Source: Phytopseudomonas straminea
GTDB lineage: Bacteria; Pseudomonadota; Gammaproteobacteria; Pseudomonadales; Pseudomonadaceae
Assembly: GCF_900112645.1 (NCBI RefSeq)
Contig: NZ_FOMO01000005.1
Span: 443,299-507,298 of the forward strand
Length of the DNA stretch: 64,000 nt
Direction of reading: 5' to 3'
Under the pieces are notes generated by a model. It ran no database searches. It saw nothing but the letters and a program-made list of their open reading frames with translations, and was not told the DNA's origin. The position numbers and the translations under genes were made by a program. Within the stretch, counting starts at the first letter, position 1. Each line of letters starts with the position of its first letter. Shown here one piece after another: positions 45,501 through 53,655 of the stretch.

Positions 45501-48500
45501 GACTTTGCGCAAGGCCTCGACGACGGCCTCCAGACGCTGGCGGCTGTCGATGTTCATGTGCAGTTGCAGCAGGTAGGGGTCGACCTGCTCACTGGTCAGG
45601 TGGTGATAGAGAATGCCCTCCTGCAGCGGCGCCAGCGGATAGATTTCCTGCACGTTGGCGGCCCCACCAGGCACACCGGCGACGATACGGTCGATGCTCG
45701 CCTGGTCGAGTTGGGTAAGGCTCAGCAGCTCTGGAGTGATGCGCGTGCAGTCTTCCGGTACTCGATTGCCCGGCACCTGGATCTCACGGCCACTGCCGAC
45801 CGAGGCCGCCAGTGCGGCGACGGTGGGCTGGCCGAGCAGCACCCGCACATCGACCGGCAGGCCGGCACTGCGCAGACGCTCGACCAGAGTCACGGCGAGC
45901 AGCGAATGGCCGCCGAGCTCGAAGAAGTTGTCCTGGCGGCCGACCTTTTCCACGTCCATCACCTGGGCCCAGAGTGCGGCGATACGTTCTTCCACCTCGC
46001 CCTGTGGTGCCTCGTAGACACGGCTGACCAGGGCATCGCGATCCGGGTCAGGCAATGCACGGCGGTCGAGCTTGCCATGTGCGGTCAGCGGCATGCTGTC
46101 CAGGCGGGTGAATGCCAGAGGCACCATATGCGCCGGCAAGCGCACCTGCAAAGCGTCACGCAGGGCCTCGCCAGACACCTCGGCAGCCGCCGTGAACCAA
46201 GCCAGCAGGCGTTGATCGCGAACCAGCACCACAGCGCTCTGTACCTCGTCGAGGCTGACCAGGGCCGCTTCAATTTCTCCCAGTTCGATGCGCATGCCAC
46301 GGATCTTCACCTGGTCGTCGTTGCGACCCAGGTAGTCCAGTGTGCCATCGGCGTTCCAGCGCACCAGATCGCCACTGCGGTACATACGCGCACCGGGGCT
46401 GTCGCTGAACGGATCGGCCAGGAAGCGCGCCTCAGTCAGCGTTGGGGCATGCAGATAGCCACGGGCCACCCCTGCTCCGCCGATGTACAGCTCACCGGCC
46501 ACGCCCTCGGGCACCGGCTGGCACTGTTCGTCGAGCACGTACACACAGGTGTTGGCGATGGCTCGGCCAATGTGCAGAGCCCCACCCGGACGCAGTTCGC
46601 CGGAAGTGGCGACCACCGTGGTCTCGGTAGGCCCGTAGTTGTTGACCACCGTGAAACCCGGGTCGCGGTCGAACTGGCGCAGGCGGTCGCCACCGACCAG
46701 CAGGGTGCGTAACGTCGGGTGCTGACGTGGGCGGCGCAGCGCCTGCTCGGCTACCGGGGTCGGCAGGAAGCTGACCTGCAGCGGCTGCTCCAGCCACCAG
46801 TCGAGCAGTTCATCGACATGTTCGTTGCTCACCTCGGCTGGCGGCAGGTGCAACACCGCACCACTGCACAAGGCAGACCAGACTTCCCAGGCCATGGCGT
46901 CAAAGCCGAAGCCGGCAACGCTGCTGGTATGGCTGCCCGCTGCCAGGGCGAAGGCCTGGCAATGCCAATGCACCAGGTTCTCCAGGGTGTGGTGTTCGAC
47001 CATCACGCCCTTCGGCTGCCCGGTGGAGCCGGAGGTGTAGATCACATAAGCCAGGTTGTTCGCTGTCAGGCCAGGCACCTGCGGATTGCTTCCGTCAGCC
47101 TGGCGCCAGACCGGCGATTCGATATTCAAGTGTGGCCGGCCTGCAGCCAGCGCCTCGGTGGTGGTCTCGGTCAGCACCACTCGCGGATCACTGTCGGCCA
47201 GCAGGTAGGCAATGCGTTCGGCCGGATAGGCCGGATCCACTGGCACATAGGCGGCGCCGGCCTTGAGCACCGCCAGCATGGCGACCACGCGCTGCACACC
47301 ACGTTGCAGGCACAGCGCGACACGCTGTTCCGGCGTGATGCCAAGGGCGATCAGGTGATGAGCCAGGCGGTTGGCCTGGGTATTGAGTTCGGCGTAACTG
47401 AGCACCTGTCCGGCCTGGATAAGCGCAGCAGCGTCGGGATACGCCCGTGCCTGCGCCTCGACCAGGGCTTGCACCGTGGCATGCCGGGGGAACGCCTGCA
47501 CCTCGGTGCGTCCGGCCTCCAGCAGTTGGCGACGCTCGTCGGCGCTGAGCATCGGCAGTTGCTGCAGGCCGGTGGCCGGCGCCGAGGCCAGGGCCTGCAC
47601 CAGTTGCTCCAGGCAATGCTCCACCCAGCCGACGATGCGCTGCGCGCCCAGGCCTTGCTGGGCCAGCACGTGCAGGTCGAATCCTTCACCGAGGTCATCG
47701 ACGCTGAGGGTCAGCGGGTAGTTGCTGCGCACGTCGCCGCCCAGCACCCGCACGCCCTGCCACAGGCCCTGGCCTTCGCGCGGTTTCACGGCCGCGCTGT
47801 GCCGGTAATTGAGCAAGGCGCTGAACAAGGGTGCGCCGGCCGGCACGCCACTGCAGCGCTGAGCGAGCACCAGCGAAGCCTGTTCGTGGGCAATCAGCGC
47901 CGACAATCGGGCGTGTACGGCCTGTACCGCACTACGGGTATCCAGGGCTGTTGCGACACGCAGCGGCAAGGTGTTGATGAACACCCCTAGCGAGCGGTCG
48001 CCATCATCCGCCCCCATGCGGCCCAGCAGTACGGTGCCGAACACCACATCGCTGCGATTGGCCAGGGTGCTCAGCACCCGCGCCCAGGCCACGTGCAACA
48101 GGCTCGCCGCACTCACGCCGGCGCGCCTGGCCTGCTCACGCACCCGCCGGGCGAGTTCGCCGCTCAGCGCGCGGCGGCTCTCTTCGACGGCACTGCCATC
48201 CGCTGCGACCTCCTGCAGGCCAAAGGGCAGCGTCGGCTCGTCGACATCGCCAAGCATTTCGCTGAAGAACGCGGTGTGCCGCGCATCGTATCCAGCCAGA
48301 CGCACCTGGGCCACGTAGTCGCGGTATGGCAGCGGCGCTGCCAGCTCGGCCAGGCGGCCTTCGAGAACGGCGGCCATCTCACGGCTGACGATTTCCATGG
48401 CGCTGTTGTCCAGCACCAGATGGTGGAACAGGATGATCGCCACGATTTCATCGCTGTCCGGTTGGCGGGCATGCACCAGGCGAATCAGCGGGGCCTGGGT

Positions 48501-51500
48501 CAGGTCGAGGCGATGGTGCCGGGCATCGAACTGGCGCTGCAGGCGTTCGAGGGTCGAACCCTGGGTGTCGCTCGGATCGAGACTGATGGCCTGCACCGAC
48601 AGCGGCGCCTGGCGCCATACCACCTGATGGGGAGTCTCCAGGCCCTCCCAGACCAGCGCGGTGCGCAGGATGTCATGCCGTTCGATCACCTGCTGCAACG
48701 CCGCCGCCCAAGCCTGCAATCGCGCTAGCGAGTCGAAAGTCAGACGCCACTGCAGCAGATAGGGATCGCCCTGCCCGGCACTCAGGTGGTGATAGAGAAT
48801 GCCCTCCTGCAGCGGTGTCAGCGAGTAGATGTCCTGGACATTACCCGCGCCACCCGGTACACCAGCGACGATGACATCGATCTCAGCCTGGCTCAATCGG
48901 GTCAGGCTCAGCAGCTCCGGAGTGATGTGCGTGCAACCGTCCGGAATACGGTTGGCCGGAATATTGAGCGCCGCAGCGCGCCGCTCGCTGGCGGCTAGCG
49001 CGGCCACGGTCGGGTGGCTGAGCAGGGTGTGCACATCGGCTTCCAGGCCAGCGCTGCGCAGGCGCTTGACCAGCTCGATGGCCAGCAGCGAATGGCCGCC
49101 CAGTTCGAAGAAGTTGTCCTGCCGCCCGACCCGTTCGGTGCCCAGCACCTCGGCCCAGATTTCCGCCATGCGGGTTTCCACGCCACCCTGCGGAGCTTGG
49201 TAAGCGCTGAGAGCCAAGCTAGCGCTATCCGGAACAGGCAGCGCTCGACGGTCGAGCTTGCCATTGCGCGTCAGTGGCCACTGCTCCAGGCGCACGAAGG
49301 CACGCGGCACCATGTAAGCCGGCAACTGCGCGCGCAGCGCCTCGCGCAACTGGCCGATATCGACAGCCGCCGACTCGGTGAACCATGCCACCAGGTGCTC
49401 GTCACGCACCAGCACCACAGCGTCCTTGACCACCGGCCAGGCCGCGATGGCCACCTCGATCTCGCCCGGCTCGATGCGCATGCCGCGAATCTTCACCTGA
49501 TCATCGTTACGGCCCAGGTATTCCAGGGTGCCATCGGCGTTCCAACGCACCTGGTCGCCACTGCGGTACAGGCGAGCACCGGGCAGGCTACTGAACGGGT
49601 CGTCGATAAAGCGTTCGGCGGTAAGCTCTGGCCGGTTCAGGTAACCGCGCGCGACCCCTGCCCCGCCGATGTACAACTCACCGACCACGCCGACCGGTAC
49701 TGATCGCAGATGGGCGTCCAGCACGTGAACCTGGGTATTGCCGATCGGCCCGCCGATGTGCAGACAGGTATCAGGCTGCACCACACCGGAGGTGGCGACC
49801 ACGGTGGTTTCGGTCGGGCCGTAGTTGTTGATCACCTGGTAGCGACGCGCCTGGCTGAACTGACGCAGGCGATCCCCGCCGATCAGCAGGGTACGCAAGG
49901 TCGGGTGCTCCTGCGCGAGACCAAAGGCGTACTCCGCCACCGGCGTAGGCAGGAAGCTGACCTCTAGCGGCTGAGCTCGCCACCAGTCCAGCAAGGCTTC
50001 GACATCATCGCCACCCTCCTGAACGGGGGCCAGGTGGAGGGTGCCTCCGGCACACAGGGTCGGCCAGACTTCCCAGGCCATGGCATCGAAACCAAAGCCC
50101 GCCAGGCTAGAGGTGTGGGTACCCGGCTTCACATCGAAGGCAGTGCAGTGCCAGTCCACCAGGTTGGCGAGCATGCGGTGCTCGACCATCACCCCTTTCG
50201 GTTGGCCGGTCGAACCCGAGGTGTAGATGACATACGCCAGATTGTCGCCGCCCAGTTCGCTCAGCGGCGCCGTGACACCACTCGCTGCCTCGAACGCGAA
50301 GGTGTCCAACGCGACCAACGGCGCCGTCAGCGGCGGCAGGCGGTCGACCAGGGTGGTATGGGTCAGCACCACGGCCGGAGCGCTGTCGTCGAGCAGATAG
50401 GCCAGGCGCTCCTGCGGGTGCGCCGGATCGACCGGCACATAGGCGGCACCTGCCTTGAGCACCGCCAGCAGCCCCACGAGGGTATCCAGCCCGCGCTGGC
50501 AAACGACCGCTACACGGGTCTCGGGGCCGGCACCACAGTCGACCAAGTGCACAGCCAAGGTATTGGCGCGCTGCTCGAGCTGCGCGTAGGTCAGCTGCTG
50601 GTCGAGGTGTACCGCTGCAAGGGCATCCGAGCGCTGACGAGCCTGTTGCTCGATGCGTTGATGAATCAGTGGCTCGCTCGACGAGATCATCTCGGTGGCG
50701 TTCCAGCCTGCCATAAGCTGCTGCTCGGACAGTGTTGACAAGCTGAAATCGGCAATCATCCGCTCAGGGTTTTCAAGCCCCTGCTCTAGAATCTGCAGCA
50801 GGCGCTCGCCAATTGCGGCAGCGTCCTCATCCCCCAGCCACGCACGGTTATAGACCAGGTGTAACCATGTAGCACCAGTTAGGGCATTGCTGCGCAGATG
50901 GATGGCCAGGGGCGTACTTTCATGCCCATTGGAGACCTTGAACGTGCTGGCTTGGGCATCGCCATAGCGGTAGTCATGATTTTCCTGCTCGTAGGATACC
51001 GACACCTCGAACAACTGCGACCGCTCCTCGCGCGACAGTCCCAGCTGCCGATTGAGCTCGCTCAAGGGAAAACGCTGATGGCGAAAGTCACGCTTGAGGC
51101 TGTCTCGAATGGCTACGATCAGTCCGCCGAAATCGTCATGTTCAGAGCTTTGCAGACGCACCGCACTCACCTGCGCAAAATGCCCCAGAGTCGCCTTGCC
51201 GCGCGCCCCGCTGCGGTTGAGTAGCGGTACACCCACCACCCACTCTGAACGCTGCAGGGTGCGAGTGAAGTAAATGTGCGCTGCCGCAAGTAGTACATGG
51301 AAGGCAGAGGATCGGTGATGTTGTGCGAGCGCCTGCATTCGCAGGTGCAGATCCGCGGGCAGCGCCTGTACCCAAGTATTTGATGGCGTTGCCGCTGTCT
51401 CGTCAGGCCGCCGATGGCGCGCTATAAGTACCGGCTCGGGGAGGCTCTGGTACTTGTCAAGCCAGTAGCTCTGGTCGCGCATGAACGGGGCAGATTGCCG

Positions 51501-52064
51501 ATAACGCAGGTCATCCTCAATGAACGCGCTGTAGCAAAGACCTTGATCCTCGACTTCTACACCCTCGCCTAACGCTGTGTAATGCTCGCCCAGCACCTTG
51601 ACCAACTGCCCGAAGCCCCAGCCGTCGAGAATCAGATGATGGGCATGGATCGCCAGCCAATGCTCCTCTGTGGCCACACGGATCAGACAGAAAGTTATCA
51701 GAGAGCTGCTGTATAACTGGTAGGGGCGTTGCATCTGTGCATCGACTAGTCGCTGTGCAGAAAGTGACGGCTCTGGCTCGGCACTCAGATCATGTAGCGC
51801 CATATCCACCGAAGTGGGTGCTGCGAAGGATTGCACCGGCAAACCATCGCCCTCTTCCATGGGCATTATCACCGTGCGTAGCGCCGAGTGAGCGGCCACC
51901 AGGCGCTCAACTGCCAGCCTCAGCCTGCTGATGTCGAGAGCCCCTGTCAGTCTTAGGTAGCCGCCGATGTTATAGAGCGGAGAATCGCCATGGCTGATCT
52001 GGTCGAGCCAGACATCCTGTTGAGCGGCACTCAGCGGAAAGCGTTCGACAGCGCGGGCAGGCAT
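42567..52064 (-). CDS. cifA: Lipopeptide NRPS, initiating modules 1-3 with starter C domain (CifA/SyfA type)
   Basis: A 3165-residue synthetase. Order and approximate residues: starter-type C1 1-440 (HHLILDG active site), A1 455-955, T1 (Ser near 992); C2 1040-1480, A2 1500-2010, T2 2053; C3 2100-2540, A3 2560-3080, T3 3122. A C domain before the first A domain is how Pseudomonas lipopeptide synthetases load a (3-hydroxy) fatty acid; there is no acyl-ligase domain. C2 and C3 begin with PLQEGILYHHL and have HHLVLDN / HHIVLDA, the pattern of dual condensation/epimerisation domains, so residues 1 and 2 should be D. Pocket residues by eye: A1 and A2 DAWFLGNVVK (Leu), A3 DAWQVGVVDK (Gln/Glu). AAGGA lies 9 bases before the ATG. 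It is the first gene of the biosynthetic operon and ends in a 4-bp overlap with the second NRPS. The symbol is by analogy with the cichofactin locus. Confidence 0.9.
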   Translation of the reverse strand: MPARAVERFPLSAAQQDVWLDQISHGDSPLYNIGGYLRLTGALDISRLRLAVERLVAAHSALRTVIMPMEEGDGLPVQSFAAPTSVDMALHDLSAEPEPSLSAQRLVDAQMQRPYQLYSSSLITFCLIRVATEEHWLAIHAHHLILDGWGFGQLVKVLGEHYTALGEGVEVEDQGLCYSAFIEDDLRYRQSAPFMRDQSYWLDKYQSLPEPVLIARHRRPDETAATPSNTWVQALPADLHLRMQALAQHHRSSAFHVLLAAAHIYFTRTLQRSEWVVGVPLLNRSGARGKATLGHFAQVSAVRLQSSEHDDFGGLIVAIRDSLKRDFRHQRFPLSELNRQLGLSREERSQLFEVSVSYEQENHDYRYGDAQASTFKVSNGHESTPLAIHLRSNALTGATWLHLVYNRAWLGDEDAAAIGERLLQILEQGLENPERMIADFSLSTLSEQQLMAGWNATEMISSSEPLIHQRIEQQARQRSDALAAVHLDQQLTYAQLEQRANTLAVHLVDCGAGPETRVAVVCQRGLDTLVGLLAVLKAGAAYVPVDPAHPQERLAYLLDDSAPAVVLTHTTLVDRLPPLTAPLVALDTFAFEAASGVTAPLSELGGDNLAYVIYTSGSTGQPKGVMVEHRMLANLVDWHCTAFDVKPGTHTSSLAGFGFDAMAWEVWPTLCAGGTLHLAPVQEGGDDVEALLDWWRAQPLEVSFLPTPVAEYAFGLAQEHPTLRTLLIGGDRLRQFSQARRYQVINNYGPTETTVVATSGVVQPDTCLHIGGPIGNTQVHVLDAHLRSVPVGVVGELYIGGAGVARGYLNRPELTAERFIDDPFSSLPGARLYRSGDQVRWNADGTLEYLGRNDDQVKIRGMRIEPGEIEVAIAAWPVVKDAVVLVRDEHLVAWFTESAAVDIGQLREALRAQLPAYMVPRAFVRLEQWPLTRNGKLDRRALPVPDSASLALSAYQAPQGGVETRMAEIWAEVLGTERVGRQDNFFELGGHSLLAIELVKRLRSAGLEADVHTLLSHPTVAALAASERRAAALNIPANRIPDGCTHITPELLSLTRLSQAEIDVIVAGVPGGAGNVQDIYSLTPLQEGILYHHLSAGQGDPYLLQWRLTFDSLARLQAWAAALQQVIERHDILRTALVWEGLETPHQVVWRQAPLSVQAISLDPSDTQGSTLERLQRQFDARHHRLDLTQAPLIRLVHARQPDSDEIVAIILFHHLVLDNSAMEIVSREMAAVLEGRLAELAAPLPYRDYVAQVRLAGYDARHTAFFSEMLGDVDEPTLPFGLQEVAADGSAVEESRRALSGELARRVREQARRAGVSAASLLHVAWARVLSTLANRSDVVFGTVLLGRMGADDGDRSLGVFINTLPLRVATALDTRSAVQAVHARLSALIAHEQASLVLAQRCSGVPAGAPLFSALLNYRHSAAVKPREGQGLWQGVRVLGGDVRSNYPLTLSVDDLGEGFDLHVLAQQGLGAQRIVGWVEHCLEQLVQALASAPATGLQQLPMLSADERRQLLEAGRTEVQAFPRHATVQALVEAQARAYPDAAALIQAGQVLSYAELNTQANRLAHHLIALGITPEQRVALCLQRGVQRVVAMLAVLKAGAAYVPVDPAYPAERIAYLLADSDPRVVLTETTTEALAAGRPHLNIESPVWRQADGSNPQVPGLTANNLAYVIYTSGSTGQPKGVMVEHHTLENLVHWHCQAFALAAGSHTSSVAGFGFDAMAWEVWSALCSGAVLHLPPAEVSNEHVDELLDWWLEQPLQVSFLPTPVAEQALRRPRQHPTLRTLLVGGDRLRQFDRDPGFTVVNNYGPTETTVVATSGELRPGGALHIGRAIANTCVYVLDEQCQPVPEGVAGELYIGGAGVARGYLHAPTLTEARFLADPFSDSPGARMYRSGDLVRWNADGTLDYLGRNDDQVKIRGMRIELGEIEAALVSLDEVQSAVVLVRDQRLLAWFTAAAEVSGEALRDALQVRLPAHMVPLAFTRLDSMPLTAHGKLDRRALPDPDRDALVSRVYEAPQGEVEERIAALWAQVMDVEKVGRQDNFFELGGHSLLAVTLVERLRSAGLPVDVRVLLGQPTVAALAASVGSGREIQVPGNRVPEDCTRITPELLSLTQLDQASIDRIVAGVPGGAANVQEIYPLAPLQEGILYHHLTSEQVDPYLLQLHMNIDSRQRLEAVVEALRKVIARHDSLRTAVVWDGLTTPQQVVWRHAELCVEEVAVLARDSQAVPARMDLTQAPLLRLEFCQRSDGEGLAATLLFHHIVLDATALEVMREEMLAHLRGDAPPTQPAVPYRNYVAHARLGMSEAEHEAYFREQLGDIEQPTLPFDLHDVQSGEHSLEEAWHRLPDTLLRRLRSQARQLGVSLASLLHLAWGRVLGAATGNGQVVFGTVLLGRLQGGEGADRGLGMFINTLPLRVDLDGVGVRDAARATHARLAQLQAHEHASLAQAQRCSAVSAALPLFSAILNYRHAAGQARQDAQRDAWRGLEILDSDNHTNYPLSLNVDDLGERLRVGVTAPQSVGAQRVGEQLLEALEGLVNALESQPELLLQRVQVLPASQRKRLLVEFNDSALPFDEHQTLPALFEKQARLTPDAIAVRSEHEQLSYRQLNERANRLAHHLLALGVKPDDRVALCAERGVSLVVGLLAILKAGGAYVPLDPSYPRERLQYMLEDSAPTALLVQAGTRTLLDQPGVPCIDVDADEHGQQAAHDPQLPGLEASNLAYVIYTSGSTGRPKGVMVEHRNVVNLVHWSARQFPQGEQGRVLHKTPISFDASVWELFWPLCSGLPLLLARPDGQRDPAYLAQLIREWRVSVVQFVPVLLQHFLELPQSAACDSLTDIVCGGGELTPALASLLRQRLPKVRLHNVYGPTETTVDCSVWTLAPDQPVPERFLPIGGPVANTHLYVLDAHDQPVPQGVVGQLHIGGAGVTRGYRNLPEAQAERFIASPFVAGERLYRSGDLVRQHADGSLEFLGRNDDQVKLHGLRIELGEIQAALAQCDGVEDAVVMVRDDGPGGQRLVSYYTGTPSGTEVLREALRNRLPDYMLPAFYLHLQSLPLSPNGKLDRQALPAPGSEALPARIHEAPQGELEELLADLWRELLGVEAVSRHDNFFELGGHSLLAISLTARLRQEGIEADVRALFEQPTLAGYAAITESMEIIL

Positions 52065-52125
52065 GGCTCAAGGTCCTTCTTGGCAAATTTAAGCGGGAAT
52101 TAAACATTGCCGTTTTTGTCATGCA

Positions 52126-52145
52126 TGACCCCTCAAACCGGGGCA
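52126..52145. promoter_or_regulatory. syr-syp-box-like operator upstream of the first NRPS gene
   Basis: TGACCCC-N6-CGGGGCA, a 7-6-7 imperfect palindrome 62 bp before the NRPS ATG and 125 bp before the divergent luxR gene. The P. syringae syr-syp box, bound by the LuxR-type regulator SyrF, has the form TGTCCCG-N6-CGGGACA. The spacing is identical and most half-site bases agree. The site is seen directly, while the protein that binds it is inferred. The remaining 52065-52269 is AT-rich intergenic sequence. Confidence 0.55.
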
Positions 52146-52269
52146 ACCGAAATAGTAATTATTTGTAACCTTTTGACAGGACCTCCTCACGAAGTTTGAA
52201 TCTAGTCTGAGCCTTTTAGGAGCTCACCAGCATCTCTGCCTGAGGACTTTTGAGGACTGTGAAATCATC

Positions 52270-53043
52270 ATGATTAGTGCGAAATTCGCCGATGAAGCTG
52301 ACGACCCAGTCTTTTGCCAGCGCCTCGCTCTTGTGGTAGCGAGTACTGGCGGCCCCACTTTCGCCAGCAGAGTCCTGGAACTGATTGGCGATGTAGTACC
52401 CATTCATGGCCTAGAAATAAGCGAATTGACAATAGATATATCGAGCGCCGAAATTCGAGACGTCACAGCCATAGGCTCCGCAGGCGTCGCTTATAGAGGA
52501 TGCGGTACTGGTGCACTTGAGCAAGGTTTACTACCGAGCATTCTGCACATGAAGGATCCGCTTCTTATTCAAAGCAGATTGAGACCTAGCGATTCCCACC
52601 CAAAGGGTCCTGTTCATCAGTGCAATTTGGTCTCCCGCACCGGGAATCTCCGGCGCATGATTTGTTTCTACCGCCAGGCAAGCTTGCGCAGCTTCTCATT
52701 GTCAGAAATGTCAGCACTCAAGGTGCTTTCGGACACGCTTTTGATACTCCTAGAGCAGCACTCACGTAATTTGACTCGTGCAGGAGTGTCGAAAAAATCA
52801 GCCAGCAATACAGTCCATTCTATGGATAGTGCTTTCAGCAAAAAGCTTGAGCGGGAATGCATTCCACTTTCTTCCCGAGAACAAGAAGTTTGCGTAGGTT
52901 TGCTATCAGGTAAAACGGTTCCTGAGCTGGCATTGCGTCTACAGGTCAAGAACAGTTCTGTTGAAAGCTATCTCAAGCGCGCCACTGGCAAGCTCGGCAT
53001 TAAAGGACGTCACGGCTTGGCACGATGGATGGCTGGCGGCTGA
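52270..53043 (+). CDS. LuxR-type transcriptional regulator (divergent from the NRPS operon)
   Basis: A 257-residue protein. The C-terminal LuxR helix-turn-helix covers about 197-255 (LSSREQEVCVGLLSGKTVPELA...SVESYLKRATGKLGIKGR) and closely parallels the regulator at 20901. The N-terminal two thirds is unassigned and lacks recognisable autoinducer-binding residues. It is transcribed away from the NRPS operon across a 205-bp shared intergenic region with a syr-syp-like palindrome, the typical position of the pathway-specific activator in Pseudomonas lipopeptide loci. Base composition is clearly AT-richer than the flanking genes, which supports an acquired island. The ATG at 52270 has only a weak ribosome-binding site. 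Confidence 0.85.
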   Translation: MISAKFADEADDPVFCQRLALVVASTGGPTFASRVLELIGDVVPIHGLEISELTIDISSAEIRDVTAIGSAGVAYRGCGTGALEQGLLPSILHMKDPLLIQSRLRPSDSHPKGPVHQCNLVSRTGNLRRMICFYRQASLRSFSLSEMSALKVLSDTLLILLEQHSRNLTRAGVSKKSASNTVHSMDSAFSKKLERECIPLSSREQEVCVGLLSGKTVPELALRLQVKNSSVESYLKRATGKLGIKGRHGLARWMAGG

Positions 53044-53146
53044 TTTGAATTAAATCAGGAGCTGAATCGCCGCCAGAAAAGGGCGATATAAAAGCAAAGC
53101 TGCCATTCTTCATTGGAGGGGTAAGCAAAATGTGGGGTAGATAATT

Positions 53147-53416
53147 TCAGTCGCCCCCGCCGCCTCCATCCCCACCGCCATCACCGCCCCCACAATCGCT
53201 TGCACCGCCATCACTTCCGCAAAAGTTGCCGCCGCGGTGGTCGTTATCGATCATGGTGCTGCTGGAACCGCCCGAGTCGCCAGAGTCATTTTTCTTACTT
53301 GGCTTGCGACTGGCGGAGGTGAAGAACTTGTAGAGAATGCGCGCCCCCAACGCCACCAACACCAGTACATAGATCCACTGGGTTATACCGATACCCCAAA
53401 AGCCCTGATTGATCAT
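53147..53416 (-). CDS. Small membrane protein with Gly/Asp-rich C-terminal tail
   Basis: An 89-residue protein (start MINQGFWGIG). Residues about 4-29 form one membrane helix (ITQWIYVLVLVALGARILY), followed by a basic stretch (SASRKPSKKN) and a tail of about 45 residues made largely of Gly, Asp and Ser with two Cys (GNFCGSDGGASDCGGGDGG...). The ATG at 53416 is favoured over that at 53422 because AGGA lies 7 bases before it rather than 1. Such Gly-rich tails occur in bacterial proteins of unknown function, and I do not recognise the family. It is convergent with the LuxR gene, with about 100 non-coding bases between, and stands at the right edge of the lipopeptide island. Confidence 0.6.
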   Translation of the reverse strand: MINQGFWGIGITQWIYVLVLVALGARILYKFFTSASRKPSKKNDSGDSGGSSSTMIDNDHRGGNFCGSDGGASDCGGGDGGGDGGGGGD

Positions 53417-53655
53417 CGCCATATCCTGCCGACTGTCCCGCCCTGAGCCAGTGTCGTCATCGAGGCACTGGTATTTCGCTACTTACGACCCGGCCAGGCT
53501 GATGGTCGTTCAACGCTGCTCCGCATCGCTTTCCTGATAAACTGCGCGCCCGACACCTATGCCCCGGCCTAGGTGCATCAACCCGTTTACCTTACTTGAC
53601 GATTTCACTTCCGGCCCTGTAGCAAACCGCCAGAATCATTACCCCTATACCCGAG

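Noticed and set aside
24859..52064. Siderophore (pyoverdine-like) NRPS
   Set aside because: No hydroxyornithine, Dab or chromophore modules, no TonB receptor or iron genes; Leu-rich code, starter C domain, tandem TE and MacAB indicate a lipopeptide.
24859..52064. Cyclic lipopeptide (lactone through Ser or Thr)
   Set aside because: None of the eight pocket codes read as Ser or Thr; closure through a fatty-acid hydroxyl remains possible but is not indicated by the family it resembles.
53041..53057. Palindrome TGATTTGAATTAAATCA at the end of the upstream LuxR gene
   Set aside because: AT-rich, no T-run, overlaps the stop codon; insufficient to call a terminator or operator.
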